Assembly (NCBI GenBank): GCA_964017195.1
Contig: OZ024892.1
Span: 16,667,871-16,731,870 of the forward strand
DNA length: 64,000 nucleotides
From: Siderastrea radians
Taxonomy: Eukaryota; Cnidaria; Anthozoa; Scleractinia; Rhizangiidae
Direction of reading: 5' to 3'
A program made the position numbers and the translations under genes. This document shows positions 43,262-54,809 of this stretch, one piece after another; the first letter of the stretch is position 1; every line of letters begins with the position of its first letter. The notes beneath the pieces were generated by a model that searched no databases, was not told the origin of the DNA, and saw nothing but the letters and a program-made list of their open reading frames with translations.

Positions 43262-46200
43262 ATGTCGCGTAAATTAAAACTGCTTTCTCTAAATGTGAGA
43301 GGACTTCGCAATCAAAACAAAAGAAGAGCGGTTTTTTCCTATTTGAAATCACAAAGAGCAACGATCTATTGTCTCCAAGAAACATATTCTTTGGCAAATG
43401 ATGAAAAGGTGTGGTCTTCGGAATGGGATGAACAAATAATTTTTTCACATGGAACGGCACACTCGAGAGGAGCCTGTATCCTATTAAATCCCAATTCAAC
43501 ATACCGCTTTCGTACTATTGAATCGGACTCTCAGGGGAGATTTGTTATTGCAAAAATTGAAGTTGAAGAGGAATATTTTTTCATTGTGAATATTTATGCG
43601 CCAAATGACTATCGTGACCAAGATAATTTCATCAACACATTGAGTGAATATAGCATATCAAAAACAAATACTTCTAGGGTTATTATTGCTGGTGACTGGA
43701 ACCTAACGCTGAATCCAATTGATAAACAAGGTGGCCAACCATGGAAAGCAACAACTTATAGAAACGCTGTTTTTGACCTTATGGATGAACTTAATCTTAC
43801 TGACATATATCGACAATTACACCCAAGAACCAAATCCTTTACTTACGAGTCAAAAACCTTAAAGTTAAAATCAAGAATTGATTTTTCCTTGTGTCTCGCC
43901 CGATATCTTTTGATGTTTTAAAAGCAGAGATACGCACATCAATAGCACCTGACCACAAATCAGTCTTTCTAAGTGTTGAAATTAAAAGTGAATTCAAAAG
44001 AGGACCGGGTTTGTGGAAATTTAATAATTCCCTATTAGAGGATGAGAACTACAAAGAACTTATCATGTTCTATTATCCGCAAATTGTTGAAAAACACTTG
44101 GAAGTAACAGATAAACAACTACTATGGGAACTAATAAAAATGGAACTGCGCTCTAAAACTATAAAATATTCGAAACAAAAAAGAAGAGAAATGAAAGATA
44201 TTGAAATCACTCTTCAAACTGGGCTACAAGATCTTGACAATAAAATTTGCAACAGCAACACTTTAGATAAAGAAATCTTAGATAGTTACGAGGCCGCCAA
44301 AGAGGAGTTAAAACGCATACACGAATTAAGGGGACATGAGGCTATGTTCAGGTCAAAAATGAAATGGATAGAACAAGGCGAAAAACCAACAAAATATTTC
44401 TTTAACTTGGAAAAATCGCATTATGAAAAAAAACTCATTCGCGAGTTAAAGTTGGAAAATGACGAGATTACATCAAATCCTACACTAATAAACAAAGAAA
44501 TTGAAAGCTTTTATGCTAACATGTACACTTCAAAGATTGACGAAGCCCGAATATCGCAACAAAATATACCCTTTGAAGACTTTATTGAAGGCCTTAAGAT
44601 CCCCCAATTAAGTAAGGAAGAGCAAGAACACTTAGATCAGGACTTGACCTGCAAAGAGCTTAAAGACGCATTAAGTAGCCTCGCTGATAATAAAACGCCA
44701 GGGGAAGACGGATTTACAAAAGAATTTTACGAAGCTTTCTTTGATCTTCTTTGGAAAGACTTACTCAATTCATACAACGAAGCTTTTAGAAAGGGATCAC
44801 TTTCCATTTCTCAGAGAAGGGGTATAATAACACTGGTTCCAAAGGGCGATACCAACTTAACTGATTTAACGAATTGGCGACCTATATCTCTGCTTAATGT
44901 CGATTACAAAATTTTGTCCAAGTTGCTGGCGATGAGAGTTGAAAAATATCTACCTAATTTAATTCATACTGATCAAACTGGGTTCGTTAAAGGAAGATAC
45001 ATAGGTCAAAATATAAGGCTCTTGAGCGATGTAATGGATTACGCTGATTATAAAAAACTTCCAGGAATTCTCCTTTTCGTTGACTTCGAGAAAGCTTTTG
45101 ATACTTTAGAGTGGAATTTTATAACAAAAACACTAGAAGTTTTTAATTTTGGACCCAAATTCAGAAATTGGTTCTCCATTCTTTACAATGGCACCCAAAG
45201 CTCAGTTTTAAACGGTGGATATACAACCAACTATTTTGAAATATCGAGAGGTGTGAGGCAAGGCTGTCCTCTTAGCCCTTTCCTTTTCATCCTTGCAGTA
45301 GAATTACTGGCTTTAAAGATTCGAAATGAACCAACCTGTGGAGGCATTATGTTACCTTACAATCATGAGGCCAAAAGTTCGCAATTTGCGGATGACACTA
45401 CTATCATCAGCAATAATACGGATTCTCTTAAATCGTACCTACAAATTATTGAATGGTTTGGGAGTCTCTCCGGACTTAAATTAAATACAAAAAAAACCAA
45501 AGCAATGTGGATTGGAACCATGAAACACAACAAATCTAAGATACTAGAATTTAAAAGTACGAAAGACCCGATCAAAGTCCTAGGAGCTTTTTTATCCTAC
45601 AATCCAGACAAAAACTTTGAATCAAATTTCCTCAGTAGGTTCAGAAGAATGAAAACAAAATTGAACTTGTGGCTGACAAGAGATCTTACACTTTATGGAA
45701 AATCGTTATCAGCTAAAGCTCTAGGAGTATCCCAGTTAATTTTGTATTGCGTCTATGCTTTCTGTTCCTGAGACGCTCATTAAAAGCGTTCAAACACAGT
45801 TATTCTCGTTTCTAGATCTGTGGAATAACAAAAAAGATAAAATCAAGAGGCTAGTCATGTACCAACCACTCGCGAATGGAGGAATTAATTTTATAAATTT
45901 TGCAACTATGGTTAAGTCTCTACGCCTAGCCTGGATTAGCAGAATATTGAGTGACACCGACGATTTGTGGAAAGCGATCCCAAATTACTTTCTTTCAGAA
46001 TACGGAGGATTATCTTTCCTTCTCCGTTGTAACTACAACCTTGCTTCCATAAACAATAGCCTGCCTATTTTTTATCGAGAGTTACTGCAATACTTTAAGG
46101 AACTGAAAAGCGTGACCCAGATCTTTTCTTGTGGTGAATTTATACTTTGGAATAATGAAGCAATAACCATTGAAAATCATTCGTTGTATTGGAAATCCTG

Positions 46201-46774
46201 GGTTGAGCGTGGAATTTACTTTATTCAAGATATTCTAAACTCCAGTGGAAACTTCTTGACGCTTGATGAATTTCAAACCAAGTTCCAGATTAAAACAAAC
46301 TTTTTACAATACTTTCAATTGATAGCAGCTATACCCTCGGATTTAAAAAAGAAAGCCAAGACTCATGCAGCTCCTACGCGTGATTTACTGCAGACAACTA
46401 CGATATCCACCTTTCCAGGAAAAACTAATTTAGATCTATCCGTCATGGGCTGCAAAAATTACTACAAACTTTTTAACGAAAGTTGTGTCATTGAACCAAC
46501 GGGTGTTAAGAAGTGGAAAGATAAATTTCCTAATGATTTCGTAGATTGGAGCAATAAATTCTTACACATCTATCGATCATCAAAAGATAATAAATTGAGA
46601 CAATTTTCTTGCAAATTACTTCATCGAACAATCGTAACAAAAAAAGAACTCAACAAATTTCGTTTAGTTAATGACGCAGCATGCACATTTTGTTCAAACC
46701 CCGACTCGATTGAACACACCTTTTTAGAGCAATGTTGTAACATCCTTTTATTCCGAAGCATTCTCCTGGTTTAA
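43262..46774 (+). pseudogene. LINE ORF2: endonuclease and reverse transcriptase, frameshifted
   Basis: The apurinic-type endonuclease starts MSRKLKLLSLNVRGLRN with YCLQETY and AGDWNLTL blocks. A frame change near 43900 leads to reverse transcriptase with NWRPISLLNVDYKI, LLFVDFEKAFDT (motif A), RGVRQGCPLSPFLF (B) and QFADDTT (C, intact FADD). A second change near 45760 leads to the C-terminal domain with a CTFCSN...EHTFLEQC zinc-knuckle-like motif. Tx1/L1 branch by layout. Confidence 0.88.
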
Positions 46775-47379
46775 TCAAACTTATGATACTAACATTTACC
46801 TCTCAAATAAACAAATTACCCTCGACGACATAACCCCCGTAACGCGATTGTCAGATCCCATAAAATGCAGTTTACATTTATTCGTTTTATATTTGAAGCG
46901 TTACATTTACACCTGCAAAAGTTTTGAAAAGAAACCCGATCTTTTTTAATTCCGGAAAAAAATTGTATCACAGTGGCATCTTGAAAAGTGTACTGTTCGT
47001 TAATTATTGGTCCGTTCTCTCACAAGCGAAAATTACATTATATGGTCATCGTCTCTGAACTTCTCTTTACCTCGAGTCTTATATCTGTTAGTACAATAAT
47101 GTATAGCGACTTCCGTGTTTTTGTAATTTGTAATCCCAACCAATTGTATAAGATCCTGGCTTAATTGTAATTCGTTTTTCTTTTCCGTTTTTTTTTTCTG
47201 CTATCAACTGTAATGTAATGTGTGTTGTTTGCTAAATAAAGTATTTTAAAAAATTACTGGAGATCTGAAACGGGGGAAATCAGGTCCTGCCGCCATGAAA
47301 ACAAAGCGGTCTCTTAACCTAAGAATCGAGTTCTGGAGCTGAAGTCAATCTGATAACTTGTTACACTCTACGACTTAAA

Positions 47380-50106
47380 ATGTCACGTCCCAGCAGCGCT
47401 GAGGCAGGTGAGAAAGACGGAGTCCCGCTGGTGGAACAAATGAAGAAGTTCTGGGAGTTGGAGAGCAATGGTGTGTTGGCAAACGAACGATCAGTGCATG
47501 ATAAGTTCTTGAATGCGATTCACAAACGCCATGGCCGCTGTGAAGTATCTTTACCATGGAAGGAACATCCCCCTTTGCTAGAAGAGAACTATGAAGTTGC
47601 AGAGTCACGCCTACATTCTGTCCTGAAACGACTGAGAAGAAATCCTGAACTGTTCGCAGAGTACACAGGATAATCGAAGAGCAGTCTTTCGAAGATATAA
47701 TATCTGAAGTCGATCCCAGTGCCGAAGTGAAGGTTGGTCACCTTCACTTTTTACCACATCACCCAGTTATGCGCGACTATAAGCAAATGACTAAGGTGCA
47801 GATCGTATATGACGTGTCAGTCTATCCCTCAACGACTGTGCCATGCAGGTCTGCGTTACTCTCTGATATTCCTCATCGTCCTCATCGCGTTGCCGTGTCA
47901 GCCGATATGGAGAAGGCTTTCTTAATATTAGGAGTGGCAGAGTCCGACCGAGATGTGTTACGTTCCCATGGATGACCCACTAGGGAAGCTCCAAATATTG
48001 CTTTCAAACGTTTTAACCGAGCCGTGTCGACACAATAAGACACCACGTTACGTGGACGACTTCAATGGGGGAGGGGGGAGGGAGGGAGGAGGATTTCAAC
48101 TCTATTTAAAGGCAAAGTCTATACTCAAGAATAACGGATTCTTTTTGAGGGAGTGGGTTTTAAATTCACAGAAACTGATGCAGTGGACTGATCATGATGA
48201 AGGGCTTCCTATCGCAGAGGCTGCTGCAGTAGCAGAAGATCAAACGTACGCGAAAACGCATCATGGAGTGAAAGGTCTCAAATGGGACATAACAAGAGAT
48301 ACCTCCGCTCTACATTATGGTTGGCTGGTTAAGTTTGCCAAAAACTTGCCACTGAACAAACGATCAGTTCTTAGAGTTGTTGCAAAACTGTACGATCCCC
48401 TCGGTTGCACATCTCCGCCTATTTCAAGATTTGTGTAAATCGAAGATTGACTGGGATGAGCCTCTGTGTAATGAACAGAACTTCTAATTCACGAGTTGAT
48501 TATCAGATCTACCGAAAGTTCAATCCATTTCGATTGACAGGTGCTATTCCAACAACGTGGCAGATCAAGTAGCCTCTCTACAAATCCATGGTTTTGGAGA
48601 CAGGTCAAAAGTCGCATACGCTGCTGTCATGAGCAAGGCAAGATTCGCTCCCCTGATGAAACAAACATTTCCAAGACTTAAGCGTCTAGCTCCATTGATG
48701 TTGACGAGGCTAGTCCAGGGTATCAGAGAGTCGCTTCAACCGGTAGTTCAAGCTAATAAAGTTTTAGGCTCCACAGACTCCATGACGACGATGCACTGGA
48801 TAAAGGAAGTCGATAAAGAGTAGAAGCAGTTTGGGCAGAATAGAGTCCAGGAAATTCGACGACTGATTCCATCTGAAAATCCAGTTGATTTGCCTATTTG
48901 TTCAATGATTTCGGGGCCTCACATGAGTTTGAAATTTGGTGGCATGGACCCCTTGGTTGCTCAAAGGAAAAAACAAGTGGCTTAGTCCAGCGGATGTCAC
49001 CACCAGATTGTCACACGACTACTATGATGAGATGCGTTCCAGCATTAAACGGAAGAGTAAGCTGATCCATTCTACGTCTGTCCGGTGTGCTTGAAACTAA
49101 TAAGTTTGATGACTTCCAACGTTTAATCAGAGTAACTGCCTTTGTACTCTGATTTCTGGGCCCCGTTGTTCGAAAGCCCGTTAACGCTAAACCGGGATTA
49201 AAATTTAACCAAGGTTCCTCTTTCTCTTGTTAAAGAGAGCATTCAAAGCTCATTTCAAGTGGCCGTTTAAAGGCGACTCAAGTCAAAAAGCAATCCTCAC
49301 CACTTAGCTATAAGCCGGAATTAAAATCTACCATTAACCCTGGGTTAGCTTAATCCTCTTTTGAACAACCGGGCCCTGCTTAGTTCCATGACCAAAGGGG
49401 CTGAAGAGAAACGAGTTGGGCTGCTCAGTATCGAAGACTAAATATGAGGCTGCAGAGATCTCGTAGTTGAATGAAATGTAGCAGTCTGTATGTCAGGTCC
49501 CCAAGGTTCAAGAGTTTAAAGGACCAGCTTGGCTTATATTTCGATGACAACGGCTTACGCAGATGTAAGGGAAGATTACAAAACACTTCTATACCGTTTG
49601 ATGCCAAACATCCTATTCTCTTGCCGGCTGACCATCATTTCACAGTGCCCATTATTAATGACTGCCATCAGCGAGTACTACAAGATGGTGTCAAAGAAAC
49701 TTTAACAGAGTTGAGGTATCGATTTTGGATAACAAAGGGGAGACACACTGTTCGAAAGGTACTGCGAAGTGTGGGAATTGCTAGAGGACCGAAGGTAAGC
49801 ATTCTGTTGTCCCGTCTACTGTACCACTGCCCTTAGTTCCGCATGGAAGAGATCCCTGCTTTTAAAAATACTTCATTTGACTTTGCTGGAACATTGTTTG
49901 TCAGTGGTGGTGAAAATATGGGGCAAAGCAACGTGGAGAAGGTCTACCTTGCACTGTTTTCCTGTGGAAGTACCAGAGCCTTCCATTTTGAAATGATGCC
50001 AAATCTTAGCATTAATCAGAATGAATGTTTTAATAATAGATGCGATCAGACAAAGCTAAGCCTTTCAAGGCTGCCACGAGAAAATTGTCCTCAGTGTTTG
50101 AGCTTC
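47380..50106 (+). pseudogene. BEL/Pao retrotransposon pol remnant
   Basis: Successive broken frames follow BEL/Pao order: FWELESNGV and LPWKEHPPLLEENYEVA (before the RT), HFLPHHPVMRDYK, a lost RT palm (only DDFNGGG remains near 48055), a KRSVLRVVAKLYDPLG Pao block, a HGFGDRSKVAYAAV RNase H-like block, an integrase zinc-binding part (LPADHHFTVPIINDCH) and an integrase core start (FDFAGTLFV...STRAFHFEMM). Frameshifts and stops throughout. A MITE and a Harbinger-like element interrupt it; coding similarity seems to resume just after 53387 (EVKRHP). Confidence 0.8.
49159..49375. mobile_element. 217-bp MITE, PIF/Harbinger-like ends
   Basis: Ends GGCCCCGTTGTTCGAAA / TTTTGAACAACCGGGCC are inverted repeats, flanked by CTG on both sides (49156-49158, 49376-49378), a 3-bp target duplication as in PIF/Harbinger elements. 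Related in its ends to the element at 50110. Confidence 0.75.
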
Positions 50107-50379
50107 CAGGGCCCGGTTGTTCAAACTGAGCTTAAATCCTAACCTCAGGTTTAGTCGTCCTAAATTCAGGTTAAATTTTAACTGCGTGCTAGGTCTGTTG
50201 CGCGAAGGTAAGTTAACGCTAACCTCGGGGTAAAGAGCACGTTAACTTTAACCCACTGAGGCAGCTACATTATTGCTAACCGCGGGAAAAGCTAAGAGCA
50301 AGCCGAATGGCTATTTGATGTTTTGTGACCAACAAAGAAGGAAACGGAAAAGAAATTTAGAGTCGGAAGTCGGTGCAAA

Positions 50380-50540
50380 ATTGATGATTTCATCGATGAA
50401 GAGCTACGTGTTCGTTACCGGTTTCGACAAGAGTCGATTTTGTTCGTTACGGATCTTGTTGCGGGTGATCTCCAGCTCAGCACTCCACGAAATCACCTAA
50501 CTTCTGAAATTCTTTCTTCGCCTGTGAATGTAAATTCTTC
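50380..50540 (+). pseudogene. Harbinger transposase N-terminal fragment
   Basis: The frame reads DDFIDEELRVRYRFRQES then ILFVTDL and DLQLSTPRNH, matching the start of animal Harbinger (HARBI1-like) transposases before the DDE domain. The catalytic part is absent. Confidence 0.65.
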
Positions 50541-50792
50541 CACTCCTCAAGGATTGTCGTCCCCAGGCTGTCGACTCCGATAGCGTTCACGGCATCAGCA
50601 ATTTCGCTATTTGACTTTTTTCTCTGGTTTGTAATACTATTTGTCAGCTTGCTCTAAAGTACCGAAAGGTTTCTTCAATTTTGTCGGTCAAAACAGAAAT
50701 ATCTAAAGCATTAAAATTTTGTTTCTGGACTCTGCGAGAGCTTGCCAGGAAACCATTTTAGCCCTCACAAGTCGGTCACCGTAACATCAACA

Positions 50793-50806
50793 ACAAAGAA
50801 AAAGAG
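50793..50806. repeat. Target duplication of the Penelope-like element, left copy
   Basis: ACAAAGAAAAAGAG, identical to 53229-53242. Confidence 0.8.
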
Positions 50807-50866
50807 TAAGATGAACGTTTATTCGTTTGTCTCACGATGGAATCGCTTTGAGCTGTTGATCGCGAC

Positions 50867-50898
50867 GTTTCGACTGCAATACTGCTAGTCTTCATCAG
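50867..50898 (-). ncRNA. Hammerhead-like core, left Penelope arm
   Basis: Minus strand CTGATGA-a-GACT...AGTC-GAAAC, the mirror of the motif at 53096. Confidence 0.55.
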
Positions 50899-51840
50899 GC
50901 GATGAGGTCAATTGTTTACGTGTCGCTATTTGTAGCATGATGGTTCGCTGCTATTGGTGCATTTCGATCCTCATTATTATTCCGACTATTAGATGTTGTT
51001 CCCTCACAGGTCCGTTTTGTGGTTGGTCGGCTGTTGTGCTTTCTGATCGTAGGTATCCAAGCTTCTGGAATTTCGATTCCGCTATCTCTATTGATGTTAT
51101 TAGGATGAAATCTTATATGGATAGCCTCTTTGACCCTACGTGTGTACCAGTGAGGGTCACGATCAATAAACTTAACTTCTTTCCAAATAGGAAGATGCCC
51201 CGTTTCGTTAGCGTGTTCCGAAACTGCGGAGGTTTGTGTACGAACAAGCCGTATATCTCTGTCGTGTTCTTTTAACCTGTCTTACATCGCTCTCCCTGTT
51301 TCCCCGATGTGTACTTTGCCGCACTCACATGGAATTTTATAGACGACACCGTCTTGTTTGGTTGGTTCAAGGGTGTCTTTCGGTCGTACTAAGTGAGACC
51401 TAAGAGTAGTGTCTGATTTGAAGACGGTGCGTACGCCTTGTTGTTGTAGGCAGCGGCGAAGAACCTCTGATACACCTTTTATGTAGGGTAGAACCGCAGT
51501 AGATTTAAATTCCTGCGTAGGTTCTTTGTTGGTTGTTGGTCTTGTTGTCTTTGTGAGCTTTCGTACAAACGAAGAAGGATATCCGTTCGAAACAAGTACC
51601 GATGATAAATGTTTCTTTTCTTTGGAGATAGCTGATGGTTTAGATGTGAGGTGTTTGGCTCGGTCTTATAGACACTTAACAATACCACGTTTCACTGACT
51701 GAGGATGGTGTGTGAATCATAGGCTAGGTATTGGTCAGTGTGGGTGGGCTTTCTGTAAACAGTGGTGGTGAGAAGACCGTTTGAATCCCTTGAAACTGAC
51801 GTATCGAGAAAGGGGATAGTGTTATCTTTCTCGATTTCCA

Positions 51841-52516
51841 TGGTAACATTTCCGCGGCCTATAAACCTAAGATCTGGAAGCGATATGTAGATGACACTTT
51901 TACAGTCTTAGGTAAAGACTATGTAGACGGCTTTTTACAACATCTAAACAGTCAACAGCCTACTATTCGTTTTACCATGGAAATCGAGAAAGGGGATAGT
52001 GTTATCTTTCTCGATTTCCATGGCAACATTTCCGCGGCCTATAAACCTAAGATCTGGAAGCGATATGTAGATGACACTTTTACAGTCTTAGGTAAAGACT
52101 ATGTAGACGGCTTTTTACAACATCTAAACAGTCAACAGCCTACTATTCGTTTTACCATGGAAATCGAGAAAGATAACACTATCCCCTTTCTCGACACGTC
52201 AGTTTCAAGGGATTCAAACGGTCTTCTCACCACCACTGTTTACAGAAAGCCCACCCACACTGACCAATACCTAGCCTATGATTCACACCATCCTCAGTCA
52301 GTGAAACGTGGTATTGTTAAGTGTCTATACGACCGAGCCAAACACCTCACATCTAAACCATCAGCTATCTCCAAAGAAAAAAACATTTATCATCGGTACT
52401 TGTTTCGAACGGATATCCTTCTTCGTTTGTACGAAAGCTCACAAAGACAACAAGACCAACAACCAACAAAGAACCTACGCAGGAATTTAAATCTACTGCG
52501 GTTCTACCCTACATAA
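51841..52516 (+). pseudogene. Penelope-like reverse transcriptase, C-terminal part
   Basis: PKIWKRYVDDTFTVL holds the YVDD catalytic motif, followed by TIPFLDTSVSRDSNG and TTVYRKPTHTDQYL, typical of Penelope RT. The segment with YVDD is present twice because of the 180-bp direct repeat. The N-terminal fingers and first palm aspartate motif are missing. Confidence 0.8.
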
Positions 52517-52605
52517 AAGGTGTATCAGAGGTTCTTCGCCGCTGCCTACAACAACAAGGCGTACGCACCGTCTTCAACTCAGACACAACTCTTAGGTCTC
52601 ACTTA

Positions 52606-52881
52606 GTGCGACCGAAAGACACCCTTGAACCAACTAAACAAGACGGTGTCGTCTATAAAATTCCATGTGAGTGCGGCAAAGTATACATCGGGGAAACAGG
52701 GAGAGCGATGCAAGACAGGATAAAAGAACACGACAGAGATATACGGCTTGCTCGTACACAAACCTCCGCAGTTTCGGAACACGCTAACGAAACGGGCATC
52801 TTCCTATTTGGAAAGAAGTTAAGTTTATTGTTCGTGACCCTCACTGGTACACACGCAGGGTCAAAGAGGCTATCCATATAA
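52606..52881 (+). pseudogene. Penelope-like GIY-YIG endonuclease
   Basis: VVYKIPCECGKVYIGETGR is a recognisable GIY-YIG start, followed by RIKEHDRDIR and an SAVSEHANETG block. The frame shifts within it near 52800. An antisense copy lies in the left arm. In Penelope elements this domain cuts the target DNA. Confidence 0.8.
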
Positions 52882-53071
52882 GACTTCATCCTAATAACAT
52901 CAATAGAGATAGCGGAATCGAAATTCCAGAAGCTTGGATACCTACGATCAGAAAGCACAACAGCCGACCAACCACAAAACGGACCTGTGAGGGAACAACA
53001 TCTAATAGTCGGAATAATATTGAGGATCGAAATGCACCAATAGCAGCGAACCATCATGCTACAAATAGCGA

Positions 53072-53130
53072 CACGTAAACAATTGACCTCATCGTCTGAT
53101 GAAGACTAGCAGTATTGCAGTCGAAACGTC
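53072..53130 (+). ncRNA. Hammerhead-ribozyme-like motif, right Penelope arm
   Basis: CTGATGA at 53096-53102, stem II GACT/AGTC around an 11-nt loop, then GAAAC; upstream CACGTA could supply a short stem III and a GTA cleavage triplet. Hammerheads of this minimal kind are known from Penelope-like element repeats. Confidence 0.6.
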
Positions 53131-53228
53131 GCGATCAACAACTCAAAGCGATTCCATCGTGAGACAAACGAATAAACGTTCATCTTACCTATCTTACACC
53201 ACGATGAACAATAAACATATCTTTAATG

Positions 53229-53242
53229 ACAAAGAAAAAGAG
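53229..53242. repeat. Target duplication of the Penelope-like element, right copy
   Basis: ACAAAGAAAAAGAG, identical to 50793-50806. Confidence 0.8.
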
Positions 53243-53387
53243 TATTATGGGATGCTAATCGAGAGTTAGCCGCGTCTAACCCGAAGTTAGCCACGGATTA
53301 ATAAACCTACGGTTTAGAAATTTTTAAACCTCCGGTTAGCCCTAATCCGAGGTTACTTTAACCCTTCTTTTGAGCAACCGGGCCCAG

Positions 53388-54720
53388 AAGTAAAGAGACA
53401 CCCATTGAACCTCAGGATGAAGTAGAGGTTTAGTATATTTAATCGCATGAGACCGAGTAGAATTAAGGATAATAGCGACTCGGGCAATTTTGTCAAAAAA
53501 ATTTGAAAATACAAGTGAAAATTTATCCTTACTTCTACGAGGCCTCAATGCGATTACTTGTTTATAACACAGAGGGCAAAATTTTCTGAAAACTTTTCAT
53601 TGCACGTCGAAACACAATCCGCCGCCGGCACTCGGAATAAACAATTCTCCACACAAGCAGTTTATTAAACTGCTACTCAGCGTCTAGAACAAAAAAAGAA
53701 ACTGTCTTTTATGCATATGTTCATCTTTTGAGATAATTACAATTCTAGTTCGTTGACAAACTCACACTCAAAACTCAAACTAAGTAAATTTATTTAAGCT
53801 TACCTGAGTTGCGAATCGAAGCGACCTCTCGCTCGCTGAATTAACCAAGGTTTTCGGTAGTTTTAGAACAAATAACCATTTGCTGTTTCCCGTAAAACGT
53901 TCAGGTTCATCTTCTGGAATTTTTCTTCGAACTATCACCCGATTTCCATACCATTTTGCCAACCAACTCGGGTAATTTTAAACTCTGAAACTATATTCTT
54001 GTGTTGAACAACTCAAATCCAATTCAAAATCTGCTTTTCGTTTCAAGACGCTTACAAAATGCAAATGGCGCTCTCGTGCTTAGCCAATCAAATGCGAGTA
54101 TTTTTGGCGCTTGCCCAATCAGGAGTCGGTAGTTTTGCCCTCGTTGGAAAGAAAATTAAGAAAAACTGCCCCCTGTCTCAACCAATCAGCAATCAGTAAT
54201 TTTGCCCTCTATGTTATAAATCTGAAAAGAGCCCCTTGGTAGGGTGGCTTCTTCGAACGCTTGATTTGTCGTGTAAAACGTTGTCTTAAGAAGGTTCTAA
54301 AGAATGCGGAGTTACCGTATGAAGACCTCTTGACTGCTAATACAGATTGTAGTCGCCGAAGAGACAAGTAAATGCTTGGATAGGTTCAAGAAGTTCAGAT
54401 GTTGCTAATGTCAGCTGCTAATAAGTGTCACAACAATTTCATTGTCAAATTCTCATGTTATTTCTTTCTGTATTTCTTGTACTTTTCAAGCTTATTGTGA
54501 CAGCGTTACCATCTATACTGAGCAGTCCTTCGTCCCAGAAATATTCTTCGCTCCTTCGTTGTATAACATATTTGGGTATAGTTACCTGTACTCCCCTCAG
54601 CCATTACTACCATTTGCGAGCTACCGTGAACGGCTAACTTTTTTCCGCGTTTATTCATGCGTAAAACATGTCAGTTTGTCTAGACAAACCGTCGCTTTTG
54701 TCACATGAACCAATTAGCGT
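53388..54720. other. Decayed BEL/Pao continuation and intergenic sequence
   Basis: The first tens of bases seem to resume the interrupted integrase; beyond that I see no clear feature. A 60-residue minus frame (53780-53962) has coding-like composition but no recognisable domain. Three copies of a CCAATCA...TTTTGCCCTC unit occur at 54.09-54.21 kb. Confidence 0.35.
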
Positions 54721-54809
54721 TTAGACCGTGAACCTGACAAGTTTTGACAGCTCTGCCTTTGTGTTTCTGCACGTGCTACGCAGGCTTAGAAAACATTGCA
54801 CCAAGTTTT

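Larger units (their letters stand above)
41990..47253 (+). mobile_element. L1/Tx1-like non-LTR retrotransposon, decayed
   Basis: Two-frame layout (coiled-coil ORF1, then endonuclease plus reverse transcriptase ORF2), ending at AATAAAG and a short A-rich tail (47232-47253). Frameshifts and stops in both frames mean it is no longer active. The left border is approximate. Confidence 0.85.
50807..53228 (+). mobile_element. Fold-back Penelope-like element
   Basis: Right arm (about 52170-53190, plus strand) encodes the end of a Penelope reverse transcriptase and a GIY-YIG endonuclease. The left arm (50807 to about 51835) is its near-exact reverse complement. The middle contains a 180-bp direct repeat (51841-52020, 52021-52183). 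Identical 14-bp flanks mark a single integration of the whole inverted structure. Inverted and tandem arrangements are a known Penelope-like habit. Confidence 0.8.
50110..53384 (+). mobile_element. PIF/Harbinger-like element containing a Penelope insertion
   Basis: Ends GGCCCGGTTGTTCAAAC / TTTTGAGCAACCGGGCC, flanked by CAG at 50107-50109 and 53385-53387. It is inserted in the BEL/Pao integrase. A transposase fragment remains at 50380-50540. About 2.4 kb of its length is the nested Penelope-like element. Confidence 0.75.
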
